A stretch of DNA of 64,000 nucleotides, taken from the NCBI RefSeq assembly GCF_012221945.1, contig NZ_CP032549.1, positions 1,612,001 to 1,676,000 on the forward strand. Reading direction: 5' to 3'. Source of the DNA: Glutamicibacter mishrai. GTDB lineage: Bacteria > Actinomycetota > Actinomycetes > Actinomycetales > Micrococcaceae. Below, one piece after another: positions 52,743 through 61,683 of this stretch; within the stretch, counting starts at the first letter, position 1, and every line of letters begins with the position of its first letter. Made by a program: the position numbers and the translations under genes. The notes below the pieces were generated by a model that had not been told where the DNA came from, did not search any database, and saw only the letters and a list, made by a program, of their open reading frames with translations.

Positions 52743-53996
52743 ATGGAATACCTCCCCCGAAGCATAGATTTTCAGCTCGATGACCTGATGTCTTTCGAAG
52801 CGGCGGTGGCAATTGATGGCCCCAAAGGCGTTGGCAAGACAGCAACGGCATCGCGTCGCGCGCAGAAGATTTGGCGAGTCGACAATCCCGCGGAGCGTGC
52901 CGTACTAGAAGCAGACCCATACTTCGCCGACGCGCCTGATGGAACCTTGCTGATCGATGAATGGCAGCACCATCCAGACGTATGGAATTCGGTGCGGCGT
53001 CTGGTGGACGATAGTGCGCCAGCAGGCCGCTTTCTACTCACGGGAAGCGCCTCGCCCATTACGGGAATAGGGACACACTCAGGTGCTGGGCGCATTGCTT
53101 CAGCTCGGATGCGCCCAATGGCCTTTTACGAACGCGGATACCTGGAACCAACCGTCAGCCTCAAGTCCCTTTTAGAAGGAACTACGGTGAAAATTAGTGG
53201 CTCGTCACCGCTGACAGCTGCAAGTTACTATCAGGCCATCACGAAGAGTGGCTTTCCCGGCATATATGGCCTCACGGAGCGGCAAGCACAAACTCGCTTG
53301 GACACCTACCTTCAACGAATCATCGACCGCGATCTACCCGAGGCAGGCTTGTCCCTACGAAAGCCACTTCTACTCAAGCGATGGATGTCTGCATACGCCG
53401 CGGCGTCGTCAACGCCAACTTCGTATTCCAACATCCTCGACTCCACAACCTCGGGAGAAGGAACACAACCTTCCAGAGCGACTACGGAGAACTATCGCGA
53501 ACACCTTGCACAGATCTGGCTTCTGGATCCACTGCCCGCATGGGAGCCGTCCTTTGGAAATCCTTTTAAGCGCCAGAAATACGCTCCAAAACACCACTTA
53601 GCGGATCCAGCTCTGGCAGCAAGGCTCCTCGGGCTTACATCGAAGTCGCTCGCAGACCGACGCGGAGCTCCGATGGCTGGACCACTGCTCGAATCGCTAG
53701 CCACCCTTACTGTGCGGGTCGCTGCAGAGGCTATCGGCGCCAAGGTTGGCCACCTGCGAACGTCGTCCGGCGACCATGAAGTTGATCTCGTGGTCGAAGG
53801 ATTTGATGGCGAAGTACTCGCCCTCGAAGTTAAACTTTCAGCTCACGTAGATAACAAGGATGTCCGGCATCTTCTCTGGTTACGAGACCAGCTGCCAGAC
53901 CGAGTAAACAACGTAGCAGTGCTCTACACCGGAACCGAGGCTTATCAACGTCAAGACGGAGTCGCAGTCATTCCACTTTCCTTACTTGGCCTCTGA
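52743..53996 (+). CDS. AAA ATPase with DUF4143 C-terminal domain
   Basis: 417 residues. The ATPase half has Walker A GPKGVGKTATA near residue 26, Walker B TLLIDEWQ near 65 and LLTGSASP near 100. The C-terminal DUF4143 part ends with HEVDLVVEGFDGEVLALEVKLS, an E/D-x(n)-E-x-K pattern like a restriction-endonuclease fold. The ATG at 52743 is chosen; a TTG 13 codons earlier lies in the repeat array. It is orphaned between the iol operon and a LacI gene, looks less GC-rich than neighbours and is probably acquired. Function unknown; relatives are linked to stress, toxin or defence settings. Confidence 0.8.
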   Translation: MEYLPRSIDFQLDDLMSFEAAVAIDGPKGVGKTATASRRAQKIWRVDNPAERAVLEADPYFADAPDGTLLIDEWQHHPDVWNSVRRLVDDSAPAGRFLLTGSASPITGIGTHSGAGRIASARMRPMAFYERGYLEPTVSLKSLLEGTTVKISGSSPLTAASYYQAITKSGFPGIYGLTERQAQTRLDTYLQRIIDRDLPEAGLSLRKPLLLKRWMSAYAAASSTPTSYSNILDSTTSGEGTQPSRATTENYREHLAQIWLLDPLPAWEPSFGNPFKRQKYAPKHHLADPALAARLLGLTSKSLADRRGAPMAGPLLESLATLTVRVAAEAIGAKVGHLRTSSGDHEVDLVVEGFDGEVLALEVKLSAHVDNKDVRHLLWLRDQLPDRVNNVAVLYTGTEAYQRQDGVAVIPLSLLGL

Positions 53997-54100
53997 CGTA
54001 CCTCAAGCCGCTCACCCTAGGTCGGCAACGAGTTCGACCACGCCCAAACATACAACGCGCTAGGCTCTTAAGAAAACATCCATGACACCTTGGAGGAACC

Positions 54101-55108
54101 GTGGCCGCAGAACGCCGTCGAGCAACCATTTATGACGTTGCCCAGGCCGCCGGCGTTTCCAAGTCACTGGTATCCCTGGTGCTGCGCGGCTCCCCCAGCG
54201 TCTCCACCCCGCGCCGCGCGGCAGTGTTGGCCGCCATCAAGGAATTGGACTACCGCCCCAGTCAGGCCGCGACTGCACTAGCCGGCGGCACCAGCCAAAC
54301 CGTTGGCGTGGTCATCGATGACTACACCAACACCTGGTTCGTGGAACTGCTGCGCGGCCTGCAGGAGGGACTGGCCAGCGCAGGTTTGCGCATCGCCGTC
54401 TCCGACCGTTCGCTCAACACCCATATCGAATCGGACCCGCTGGATGGCTTTTTGAGCACGCGGGTCGAAGCCTTGGTCTTGGCCACTGAGCCCACCGAGG
54501 CCATGCGCTTTTCCTCGCAGATCCCGGTCATCATCGCCGGCAATCGCGCCACCGAAGTTCCCGGCGCGGATATAACTTCGAGCGATGACCGGCTCGGCGC
54601 CCGCCGGGCCATCGAGCACCTGATCTCGCTGGGACACACGCAGATCGGCCATATCGCCGGTGGCGGCGGAGCCTCGATGCAGCGCATCGCCGGCTACCAG
54701 GACGCGATGAAGGCCGCGGGCCTCACGGAACGCATCGTCACGGTCAGCGAACTGACCACCGAGGACATCGGCTATCAGTGCACGCGCCAGCTACTGGACG
54801 AAGCTCCGGAAACCACGGCCATCCTGGCCGGCAATGACTCCATGGCGATGGGAGCCATGGGAGCTGCCCAGGAAGCAGGCCTGCTGGTGCCCAAGGATCT
54901 ATCAATCATCGGCTACGACAACTCTCCGCTCTCCGACACCCACTTGCTGCAGCTGACCACGGTTGACAGCCGCAACCATGCGCTTGGATTGCACGCGGCC
55001 GAGCAGGTGCTCTCCCGGCTCGCAGACCCTGAACGCACTGCTCAGCGGGTACTTCTGGAGCCCTTGCTGATCGAGCGCAGCACCTGCGCACCCGTGCGCA
55101 ACGCCTGA
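54101..55108 (+). CDS. LacI-family regulator
   Basis: 335 residues: helix-turn-helix with recognition helix VSKSLVSLVLR (about 19-29) and a sugar-sensing domain (GVVIDDYTNTWFVE near 68, IIGYDNSPLSDTHL near 270). The GTG start has GGAGG four bases upstream. The next genes, a dehydrogenase and a TIM barrel, start 118 bases later behind the palindrome TTGGAGCGCTCCAA, its probable operator. Same recognition helix as the regulator at 33855-34868, and a similar operator. Confidence 0.88.
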   Translation: MAAERRRATIYDVAQAAGVSKSLVSLVLRGSPSVSTPRRAAVLAAIKELDYRPSQAATALAGGTSQTVGVVIDDYTNTWFVELLRGLQEGLASAGLRIAVSDRSLNTHIESDPLDGFLSTRVEALVLATEPTEAMRFSSQIPVIIAGNRATEVPGADITSSDDRLGARRAIEHLISLGHTQIGHIAGGGGASMQRIAGYQDAMKAAGLTERIVTVSELTTEDIGYQCTRQLLDEAPETTAILAGNDSMAMGAMGAAQEAGLLVPKDLSIIGYDNSPLSDTHLLQLTTVDSRNHALGLHAAEQVLSRLADPERTAQRVLLEPLLIERSTCAPVRNA

Positions 55109-55176
55109 TTTCCACCGCCGCAAAGCTTTCTTCCCTTCACCCCTTGACCCTGGTCTGAAATCAGCTTTACACTTTT

Positions 55177-55190
55177 TTGGAGCGCTCCAA
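55177..55190. promoter_or_regulatory. LacI-type operator TTGGAGCGCTCCAA
   Basis: Perfect 14-bp palindrome 35 bases before the dehydrogenase start, in the gap after the LacI gene. Confidence 0.8.
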
Positions 55191-55225
55191 TATATTCCAA
55201 AACACACATCCCCAGGAGAATTCCC

Positions 55226-56398
55226 GTGGCAAAAAGCATCGGCATCGCCGTCATCGGCGCCGGCATGGCCGGACTGTCCCACATCGCCGGATACCGCACC
55301 GCACCCACTTTGTATAACCCGGATCTGCCACCACTGCGCTACGTTGCGGTGGCCGACATGAACACCCAACTCGCAGCAAAAGTGGCCAAACGCTACGGCT
55401 ACGAAAAGGCCTTGGGTTCATGGCAGGAAGTCGCCGCCGACCCCGACATCGACGTGGTTTCCGTAGTGATCGCCAACCGTTTCCACCGCGAGGCAGTAGA
55501 GGGACTGCTGGCTGCCGGCAAGCACGTATTGTGCGAAAAGCCCTTGGCTGACACCCTCGAAGAAGCCGAAGCCATGGCCGACGCCGCGAGCAAAGCCCAG
55601 TCCATCGCCCGGGTCGGATTCACCTTCCGCCGCACCCCCGGCATCGCCGCCATCCGCGATCTGATCACCGACGGCACCCTGGGCAAGGTCCTGCACTTCT
55701 CGGGCCGCTACTGGACCGACTACGGTCACAACCCGCAGGCCCCGATGAGCTGGCGCTTCAAGGGCGCCCCGGGCTCGGGCGCCCTTGCCGATGTAGGCAG
55801 CCACCTCGCCTACGTCGCAGAATTCCTGGCTGGCGAGATCACCGCGGTCAGCGGCGGCCAGCTGAGCACCAGCATCACCGAACGCTACCTGCCCGCCGGA
55901 GCCGTCACCGGACACAATCTCGTGGAGCTCAGCGACCAGTCGGAGCCCGTGGAAAATGATGACTACGCGGCTTTCAACGTGCAGTTCCCTTCTGCTGCCG
56001 GCAGCTTGGAAGTCTCTCGCGTGGCCGCCGGCCACCCCAATTCGCTGGCCTTCGAGGTGTTCTGCGAAAAGGGCGCAGCCCGCTTCAACCAGTTGCGCCC
56101 AGCCGAAATCCAGATCATGCTCACCGATGGCCCCGAGGCAACCAACGGCTATCGCACGGTGAACCTCGGCCCGGAACATGCCTACATCGGTGGCGGCCTG
56201 CCCATGGACGCTCCCGGTGTCGGCTTCGGACAGAATGACGCTTTTGGCTACCAGGCCCGCGCGTTCCTTGACGAGGTGTGTGGCATTGAGGCTTCCCTGC
56301 CAGCCAACGCCACCTTCGAGGACGGCGTGCACAATATGAAAATCCTGCAGGCGGTTGTCCAGTCGGCCGCCAATGACGGAAAGAAGATCTCACTATGA
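55226..56398 (+). CDS. Gfo/Idh/MocA-family dehydrogenase
   Basis: 390 residues. VIGAGMAGLSHIAGY near 11 is the nucleotide-binding turn, CEKPLADTLEEA near 105 the EKP motif, and DVGSHLAYVAEFLAG near 190 holds the catalytic-region His. The GTG start at 55226 has AGGAG seven bases upstream. It overlaps the following TIM-barrel gene by four bases (ATGA) and is under the adjacent LacI operator. The fifth member of this family in the window; the pair probably oxidises and isomerises a sugar or inositol isomer. Confidence 0.88.
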   Translation: MAKSIGIAVIGAGMAGLSHIAGYRTAPTLYNPDLPPLRYVAVADMNTQLAAKVAKRYGYEKALGSWQEVAADPDIDVVSVVIANRFHREAVEGLLAAGKHVLCEKPLADTLEEAEAMADAASKAQSIARVGFTFRRTPGIAAIRDLITDGTLGKVLHFSGRYWTDYGHNPQAPMSWRFKGAPGSGALADVGSHLAYVAEFLAGEITAVSGGQLSTSITERYLPAGAVTGHNLVELSDQSEPVENDDYAAFNVQFPSAAGSLEVSRVAAGHPNSLAFEVFCEKGAARFNQLRPAEIQIMLTDGPEATNGYRTVNLGPEHAYIGGGLPMDAPGVGFGQNDAFGYQARAFLDEVCGIEASLPANATFEDGVHNMKILQAVVQSAANDGKKISL

Positions 56399-57408
56399 AA
56401 CTCGGCGTCTACAACGCAATCCTGCACGACCGCCCGCTGACCGAGGCACTTAGGATCATTGCGGATCTCGGACTGACCGGCATTGAGCTGAACACCGGAG
56501 GGTTCCTGGCGCCAACCCATGTGCCGAATATCGACCAGATCTTGGACAGCGATGCCGCCCGCGATGACTTCCTGGAAATTTTCGAGAACACCGGCGTGCA
56601 GATCGCAGGGTTGAACTGCAACGGCAATCCCCTGCATCCCAACCGGGCCATCAGTGAAAAGCATGCCGAGGATGTCCGCCGCAGCATCAAGCTCGCACAG
56701 CGCCTGGGCCAGCACCGCGTGGTGACCATGTCGGGGCTGCCGGGCAGCGAGCCGGGTGCCACCCGGGTCAATTGGGTGGTCAACGCCTGGAACTCGGCAG
56801 CTCTGGATCAGCTGGATTACCAGTACGGCGTCGCGGCGGACTTCTGGAAGGAAACCGATGCCCTGGCCCAGGACCACGACGTCAAGGTCGCGCTGGAACT
56901 GCACCCGCAGAACATCGTCTTCAACCCGGCGAGCTTCCGCGAGCTGATCGAACGAGCTGGCACCAGCAATATCGGTGTTGAGCTGGATGCTTCGCACCTG
57001 TTCTGGCAGCAGATGGATCCGGTGGCTGTGGTGCGCGACCTGGGCTCATGGGTCTTCCAGGCGGCGGCCAAGGACGTGCGCATCAACCCCCATGCGGCCA
57101 TCAACGGGGTATTGGATAACAGCTTCCGCAAGTTGCGCGCCGACGAGCCCCGCACCAATCTGGGCGGGGATGAATGGGCCAACGAGTGGCCGAAGAATTC
57201 GGCATGGGACTTCGTGGCCCTGGGCAAGGGGCATGACACGGCTTTCTGGACCGAGTTCCTGCGGGCCCTGCACGAAGTGGATCCCGACATGCTGGTGAAC
57301 ATCGAGCATGAGGATACCGAATTAGGTGCCGTTGAAGGCCTGGAAGTGGCCGCCAAAGTCCTGCGTGACGCCGATGCGGCCTTGGCCGCATCGCTTGCCA
57401 CTAACTAG
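56395..57408 (+). CDS. TIM-barrel sugar isomerase/epimerase
   Basis: 337 residues, AP endonuclease 2-like barrel. Metal-site segments GLNCNGNPLHP near 75, VALELHPQNIVFNP near 165, GVELDASHLFWQQ near 195, AAKDVRINPHAAING near 225 and VNIEHEDTELG near 300. Clearly a paralogue of the iol-operon barrel at 42964-43929 (shared CNGN/ANGN-xLHP, MSGLPG, AKDVRxN, IEHED). Coupled to the dehydrogenase. The substrate is unknown. Confidence 0.86.
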   Translation: MKLGVYNAILHDRPLTEALRIIADLGLTGIELNTGGFLAPTHVPNIDQILDSDAARDDFLEIFENTGVQIAGLNCNGNPLHPNRAISEKHAEDVRRSIKLAQRLGQHRVVTMSGLPGSEPGATRVNWVVNAWNSAALDQLDYQYGVAADFWKETDALAQDHDVKVALELHPQNIVFNPASFRELIERAGTSNIGVELDASHLFWQQMDPVAVVRDLGSWVFQAAAKDVRINPHAAINGVLDNSFRKLRADEPRTNLGGDEWANEWPKNSAWDFVALGKGHDTAFWTEFLRALHEVDPDMLVNIEHEDTELGAVEGLEVAAKVLRDADAALAASLATN

Positions 57409-57431
57409 TCCGCTGACCGATCAAGAAGACT

Positions 57432-57463
57432 AGCCCGGAACTCATCGTGATGAGTTCCGGGCT
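57432..57463. terminator. Bidirectional terminator
   Basis: 15-bp stem (57432-57446 with 57449-57463), closing the LacI-Gfo-TIM cassette and the convergent nitroreductase gene. A TTGCCTTT run follows on the plus strand. Confidence 0.8.
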
Positions 57464-57498
57464 TGCCTTTGGTGTTCGTGGAGTTCAGTGACCCGCGA

Positions 57499-58104
57499 TT
57501 AGACGGTGCGAACTGCCTTCTCGTACTCGAAGCGAGCCTTTGGAGCGCCGAGTTCGCTCTGCGCTGGCTGGCCGATGTTGACCACGAGGAAGCTCTTCTG
57601 TTCGCCTTCTGGGAAGAACGAGGCATCGATGGCGGAGAAGTCAGCGCCGGTCATCGGGCCAACAGCGAAGCCGAGGCTGCGGGCGGCCAGCATGAAGTAG
57701 CCTGCCTGCAGGTGGGCGTTGTTGTTGCCGGTGGCTGCGGTGAAGTCGGCGTCAGCGTCGTACATGGCCTTTGGCGCGTTGTAGCCTGGCAGGAAGTTAT
57801 CCCACTGTTCGTGCCATGCGGTGTCGTAGCTGAGGATCGCAACCAGTGGAGCTGCGGCAGTCTTTTCCTGGTTGCCTCGAGCCATGGCGTCAACCAGGGT
57901 GGCGCGGGCTTCGTCCGAACGAACGTAGGTCACGCGCAGCGGCTGGGAGTTGAATGCGGTAGGACCGAACTTGGCCAGCTCGTAGATTTCCTGGGCCTGT
58001 GCTTCGGTGACCTCGCCGGTGAAAGCGTTAGCGGTGCGCGCTTCGCCAAAAATGGCGTTGAGCGTTGCGGTGTCGACCTGGGTTTCCTGGGATGCAACAG
58101 TCAT
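57499..58104 (-). CDS. Nitroreductase-family flavoprotein, RutE-like
   Basis: 201 residues of the short FMN nitroreductase branch (HadB/RutE). Features: ARTANAFTGEVT near 22, KFGPTAFNSQPLRVTYV near 45 (FMN phosphate site), NNNAHLQAGYFMLAARSLG near 128 and GPMTGADFSAID near 150. RutE reduces malonic semialdehyde to 3-hydroxypropanoate. The inositol pathway also makes malonic semialdehyde, so a detoxifying role is conceivable, but a general nitro- or quinone-reductase cannot be excluded. Confidence 0.83.
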   Translation of the reverse strand: MTVASQETQVDTATLNAIFGEARTANAFTGEVTEAQAQEIYELAKFGPTAFNSQPLRVTYVRSDEARATLVDAMARGNQEKTAAAPLVAILSYDTAWHEQWDNFLPGYNAPKAMYDADADFTAATGNNNAHLQAGYFMLAARSLGFAVGPMTGADFSAIDASFFPEGEQKSFLVVNIGQPAQSELGAPKARFEYEKAVRTV

Positions 58105-58228
58105 TGATTGCCTTTCGGATCAGCCCGAGGCCGCTGTGCTGGCCATGCTCGGACACGAATTTGTTCTCTGAATGTCCAACCATCAGCGTGCCTGCATCAT
58201 TCCGCTCACGGACGTGTTTTATGACACA

Positions 58229-59437
58229 TCAACTACTTGGGGTCCCATGAACCGAATCCCGGGTCCAGCGCCGATGCAGGAGCAGACAAGCAACCGAACA
58301 TAGCGCAATGGTGATGCCAAACCAGGTCACCGCCATCGATTCGCCGGCCAATTGGCCCACCCAGCCCAAGCCCAGTGCACCCAGCGCGGTCAGCGCATAA
58401 CCCAGCACCCAGAAGGCCGAACTGGCACTGCCACGGTGGCGAAGTTCAATGCGCCGCAAAACAATGCCCAGGCCTACCGGGAACAAGGCACCGTGGCTCA
58501 GGCCCGCGACCAGCAGCCCGAAAAGGTAGACCATGACCGCCGCTGATCCATGCAATCTCGGCGCCAGGGCAATAAGCGCCGTACCGATCATCAATCCAGC
58601 AAATCCTAGATAGGCTTTTTCGCTCACCAATTTTCCGCCGGCTTTCTGCCCCACCGTGGTGGCAACAAAAATCAATGAGCCAATGAGCCCCAAGAGCCTC
58701 AGATCGGTAATCCCGAAGGCACGCACCACCAGGATGGAGGTCATGGCGGTGCAGCCGCCCATCACGGCGAACCCCAAGGTCATCAGGCCGCCCACGCAGT
58801 AATCGCGCAGCGCGAAGCGAGGTATCAACGGCAAGCTGGGCTTGAGTCCGCGTCCGCGGTGGGCCACGGTATCCGGAATCAGCGCCAAGAGCACCATGCA
58901 CAGTCCAGAGAGGACAGCATGGACGCTGAACGCGATCATCGGAGTGGAAGGAACGAAGTGGGTGAGGAATGCTGCCAGCGCCGGCCCGCTGCCCAGGCCG
59001 ATCATATTCGCCACGCTGGAAATACTCGCCCCGCGCGCGGAACTGGAAACCAGGTCCGTGAGGTACGCCGTGGCGGTACCCGTCACCAGGCCGGCGCAGA
59101 CTCCGGAGAGGATGCGGGCAATGAACAGCATGGGCGCATCTGCGGCCACGGCGTACAGCACGCCGCTGGCCGCCGAGGCAAGCAGCCCGATGATCATCAC
59201 CGGCTTGCGGCCAATGGCATCGGAAAGCGACCCGAAAATGCATAGCACCGTGAGCACCACGATGGCGTAGATGGCAAAGAGCTGCGTCGAGGCCGCGGTG
59301 CTCAGCCCATACTCATCTTGCAGGGTCGGATAGAGCGCGGTGGGCATGGTGGTGCCGCACATGGCAATTGCGTAGGTGGCCAGAACAATGCCTAAGGATG
59401 CACCCTGAGCCCGGTCTGGCTTGGCCGACATGTTCAC
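58229..59437 (-). CDS. MFS transporter
   Basis: 402 residues, twelve membrane helices. LSDAIGRKPVMIIG near 70 is the MFS loop 2-3 motif, and ILSGVCAGLVTGTATAYL-type TM4 sequence (given in part) is similar to drug/sugar exporters such as the AraJ/YceL class. The GTG at 59437 has GAGG seven bases upstream; ATG two codons on is an alternative. Lies 71 bases downstream of the ROK kinase and may be in the same transcript. Substrate unknown. Confidence 0.82.
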   Translation of the reverse strand: MNMSAKPDRAQGASLGIVLATYAIAMCGTTMPTALYPTLQDEYGLSTAASTQLFAIYAIVVLTVLCIFGSLSDAIGRKPVMIIGLLASAASGVLYAVAADAPMLFIARILSGVCAGLVTGTATAYLTDLVSSSARGASISSVANMIGLGSGPALAAFLTHFVPSTPMIAFSVHAVLSGLCMVLLALIPDTVAHRGRGLKPSLPLIPRFALRDYCVGGLMTLGFAVMGGCTAMTSILVVRAFGITDLRLLGLIGSLIFVATTVGQKAGGKLVSEKAYLGFAGLMIGTALIALAPRLHGSAAVMVYLFGLLVAGLSHGALFPVGLGIVLRRIELRHRGSASSAFWVLGYALTALGALGLGWVGQLAGESMAVTWFGITIALCSVACLLLHRRWTRDSVHGTPSS

Positions 59438-59508
59438 ACCAAGACCTCGCTCTCAAGTTGGATAACAACCCGAGCCTAGATAAGACCTAATGTCCTGTCA
59501 ATCTTTTT

Positions 59509-60471
59509 CTACTGCTGCTGGTTGAACCGAGCCAGATCCGCAGCGCCAATCAACCCTGAGGCCGGACCCAACTGCGCTTGGCTGATCTTTGCGAAGGGAC
59601 GGTAGCCCCTGCCCGAGAGCGTACGGCGGTAGGTCTCTTCTGCTTTGGCTACCAATTCCTTGGAAGCCGCGCCGAGGCCGCCACCAATAACGATGGTGCC
59701 CGGATCCAGGACCGAAACGAGGTTGGAAATACCTAGACCCAACCACTCACCCATATCGGAGATGAGGTCTGCACAGGCAGGATCACCCTCGATGGCCAAC
59801 TTGGTAACTATCGCACCGGTGACAGCTTCAGGGTTATCCCCCACGGCTTCACGCAGGCGGAAAGCCACCGGTGATTTACTGCGGACAAGCTCGGCCCCTT
59901 CGCGGCCCAACGCGTTGCCCGAAGCGTACTGTTCCCAGCAGCCGCGGTTGCCGCAGGCGCAACGATGTCCACCAGGAACCATCACCTGGTGCCCGAATTC
60001 TCCGGCAATGCCAGATTTGCCTCGGTGGACCTGGCCGCCAAGGATCACTGCTCCCCCAATGCCGGTTCCTAGGGTCAAGCAGACCATGTCGCTCTCTCCT
60101 TGACCGGCACCAAAACGGTGCTCAGCCCAGCCCGCGGCATCGGCGTCGTTGACCAAGGTGACTTCGTGGCCGACAAGTTTCATCAGTCGGTCGCGCACCG
60201 GTTCATTGCGCCATGACAAGTGCGGGCTGAACAGCACGTTCCGGCCCTTACGGTCCATCCATCCGGCGGCCCCAATGCCGACCGGTAACCCTTCATTGCC
60301 TCCGGAGAGCTCATGGATGACTTCCGCAATGGCACGTTCGATCCCTGCCACGTCGTGGTTGGGGGTATCTCGATGAACCTGCCCGGACACATTTCCCGCT
60401 TCGTCCACGAGGGCGGCAAGTATCTTGGTACCGCCGATGTCGACACCGATGGAAAGATTAGCTGAACTCAC
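59509..60471 (-). CDS. ROK-family sugar kinase (glucokinase-like)
   Basis: 320 residues. ATP site GVDIGGTKILAALVD near 8, TLVNDADAAGWAE near 105 (catalytic Asp), GTGIGGAVILGG, and the ROK zinc motif HRCACGNRGCWEQYASG near 165. The GTG at 60471 is preferred, since a TTG ten codons earlier has no ribosome site. It follows the LacI gene by 52 bases. Next to a beta-galactosidase it probably phosphorylates the glucose freed from lactose-type sugars. Confidence 0.9.
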   Translation of the reverse strand: MSSANLSIGVDIGGTKILAALVDEAGNVSGQVHRDTPNHDVAGIERAIAEVIHELSGGNEGLPVGIGAAGWMDRKGRNVLFSPHLSWRNEPVRDRLMKLVGHEVTLVNDADAAGWAEHRFGAGQGESDMVCLTLGTGIGGAVILGGQVHRGKSGIAGEFGHQVMVPGGHRCACGNRGCWEQYASGNALGREGAELVRSKSPVAFRLREAVGDNPEAVTGAIVTKLAIEGDPACADLISDMGEWLGLGISNLVSVLDPGTIVIGGGLGAASKELVAKAEETYRRTLSGRGYRPFAKISQAQLGPASGLIGAADLARFNQQQ

Positions 60472-60523
60472 AATTTTCCAGCTTAGACCCTCCGGGGCCA
60501 AAGCGAGTTCAAATGTGCTGAGG

Positions 60524-61564
60524 TCAACTGCTTACAGCGGGTGGCGCGGTACTAGCCCGCTGAATGAATCGGGTGGGAACGATGGAGGTTCCAGGCTTGT
60601 GCTCCCGGGTGCGTAGTTGCTCCAGAATTGCAGCCACGCTGCGCCGACCTACCTCGGCGAAGTCTTGATGAATAGTGGTCAGCGGGGGCGAATAGGCGGG
60701 CGTATCGGCCGAATCGTCAAATCCGACCACGCTCAGATCCTCGGGGATCCGGCGGCCTGCTTCAGCCGCCGCGCGATACAGCCCCAGAGCCATTTGATCA
60801 TTAGCGCAGAACACGGCGGTGCAGTCAGGATCTGCCAGCAGAATGCTGCCTGCCTCGTATCCTGAAGCAGCGCTCCAGTCTCCGCGCATCACTTCCTTGG
60901 CCTCAAGTCCGGCCTCGCTCAGGCTTTCACGCCATCCGTCCACACGGCGCTGGGCAGCGAAGGATGATTCTGGTCCGGCCAGGTGCCGGATGTTGGTATG
61001 GCCAAGTTCAATTAGGTGCCTTGTGGCTTGCCGTGCCCCGTCGGCCTGGTCGGTGTCGACCACGGTGTACTCGTCGCCCGCGTCGGAGTCGACCACTACC
61101 GTAGGCACCCCGCGAGGCAGTACCACTTTGGCTCGGTCCAGCAGGTGGACTTCAACGATGACCGCTACCGCGTCAACCGCCAGCTCTTCCAGCCGGCCAA
61201 AGGCATGCTCCACGCCGCTTTGGGTTGGCAAATCTACCGGGATAAGGGTGACGGCGTAACCTGCTTTGGCTGCCGCGACCGAAATCGCTTGGATGGTTCG
61301 ATGATTACCCACTGCTTCCAGCGAAAAAGTAATGACCCCGATGGTGTGAAAGGAACCGAGTTTCAGCGCTCGGGCAGCGCTGTTGGGCCGGTAACCCAGC
61401 TCGTCCATGGCCTTGAGCACCAGTTCTCTGGTTTCAGGGATGACTCCGGGATAACCGTTGGAAACCCGCGACACCGTTTGCGAGGACACCCCGGCATGCC
61501 GTGCCACGTCCCCCATGGAAACGTGGCGTTTTCGTCCCCCGCGAGAAGCTTTTCCATTAGTCAT
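60524..61564 (-). CDS. LacI-family regulator of the galactosidase locus
   Basis: 346 residues: helix-turn-helix with recognition helix VSSQTVSRVSN (about 25-35), hinge, then sensing domain (GVITFSLEAVGNH near 75, VVGFDDSADTPAYSPPL near 290). The ATG at 61564 is chosen; reading upstream in frame has only TTG or GTG codons near the operator. Divergent from the GH42 galactosidase with ATGTTTACGTAAACAT between them, the likely operator. Downstream it leads into the ROK kinase gene. Confidence 0.88.
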   Translation of the reverse strand: MTNGKASRGGRKRHVSMGDVARHAGVSSQTVSRVSNGYPGVIPETRELVLKAMDELGYRPNSAARALKLGSFHTIGVITFSLEAVGNHRTIQAISVAAAKAGYAVTLIPVDLPTQSGVEHAFGRLEELAVDAVAVIVEVHLLDRAKVVLPRGVPTVVVDSDAGDEYTVVDTDQADGARQATRHLIELGHTNIRHLAGPESSFAAQRRVDGWRESLSEAGLEAKEVMRGDWSAASGYEAGSILLADPDCTAVFCANDQMALGLYRAAAEAGRRIPEDLSVVGFDDSADTPAYSPPLTTIHQDFAEVGRRSVAAILEQLRTREHKPGTSIVPTRFIQRASTAPPAVSS

Positions 61565-61626
61565 AACTGACAGATTACCGTCGAAAACAATTTTGGAGGT
61601 TGGCGCAACCTGTCTCACACCCTAGG

Positions 61627-61642
61627 ATGTTTACGTAAACAT
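61627..61642. promoter_or_regulatory. LacI-type operator ATGTTTACGTAAACAT
   Basis: Perfect 16-bp palindrome in the 119-base gap between the LacI gene and the galactosidase gene; it shares outer arms ATGTT/AACAT with the arabinose operators. Confidence 0.83.
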
Positions 61643-61683
61643 AGCACCGTCGCATCTTGGCGGTTGAGCCAGGAGAAACTTAC

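Noticed and set aside
59491..59500. TGTCCTGTCA before the MFS gene as another IolR-like site
   Set aside because: It matches the core at nine of ten bases but has no palindromic flanks, and the neighbouring genes belong to the galactosidase/ROK locus. Chance is more likely.
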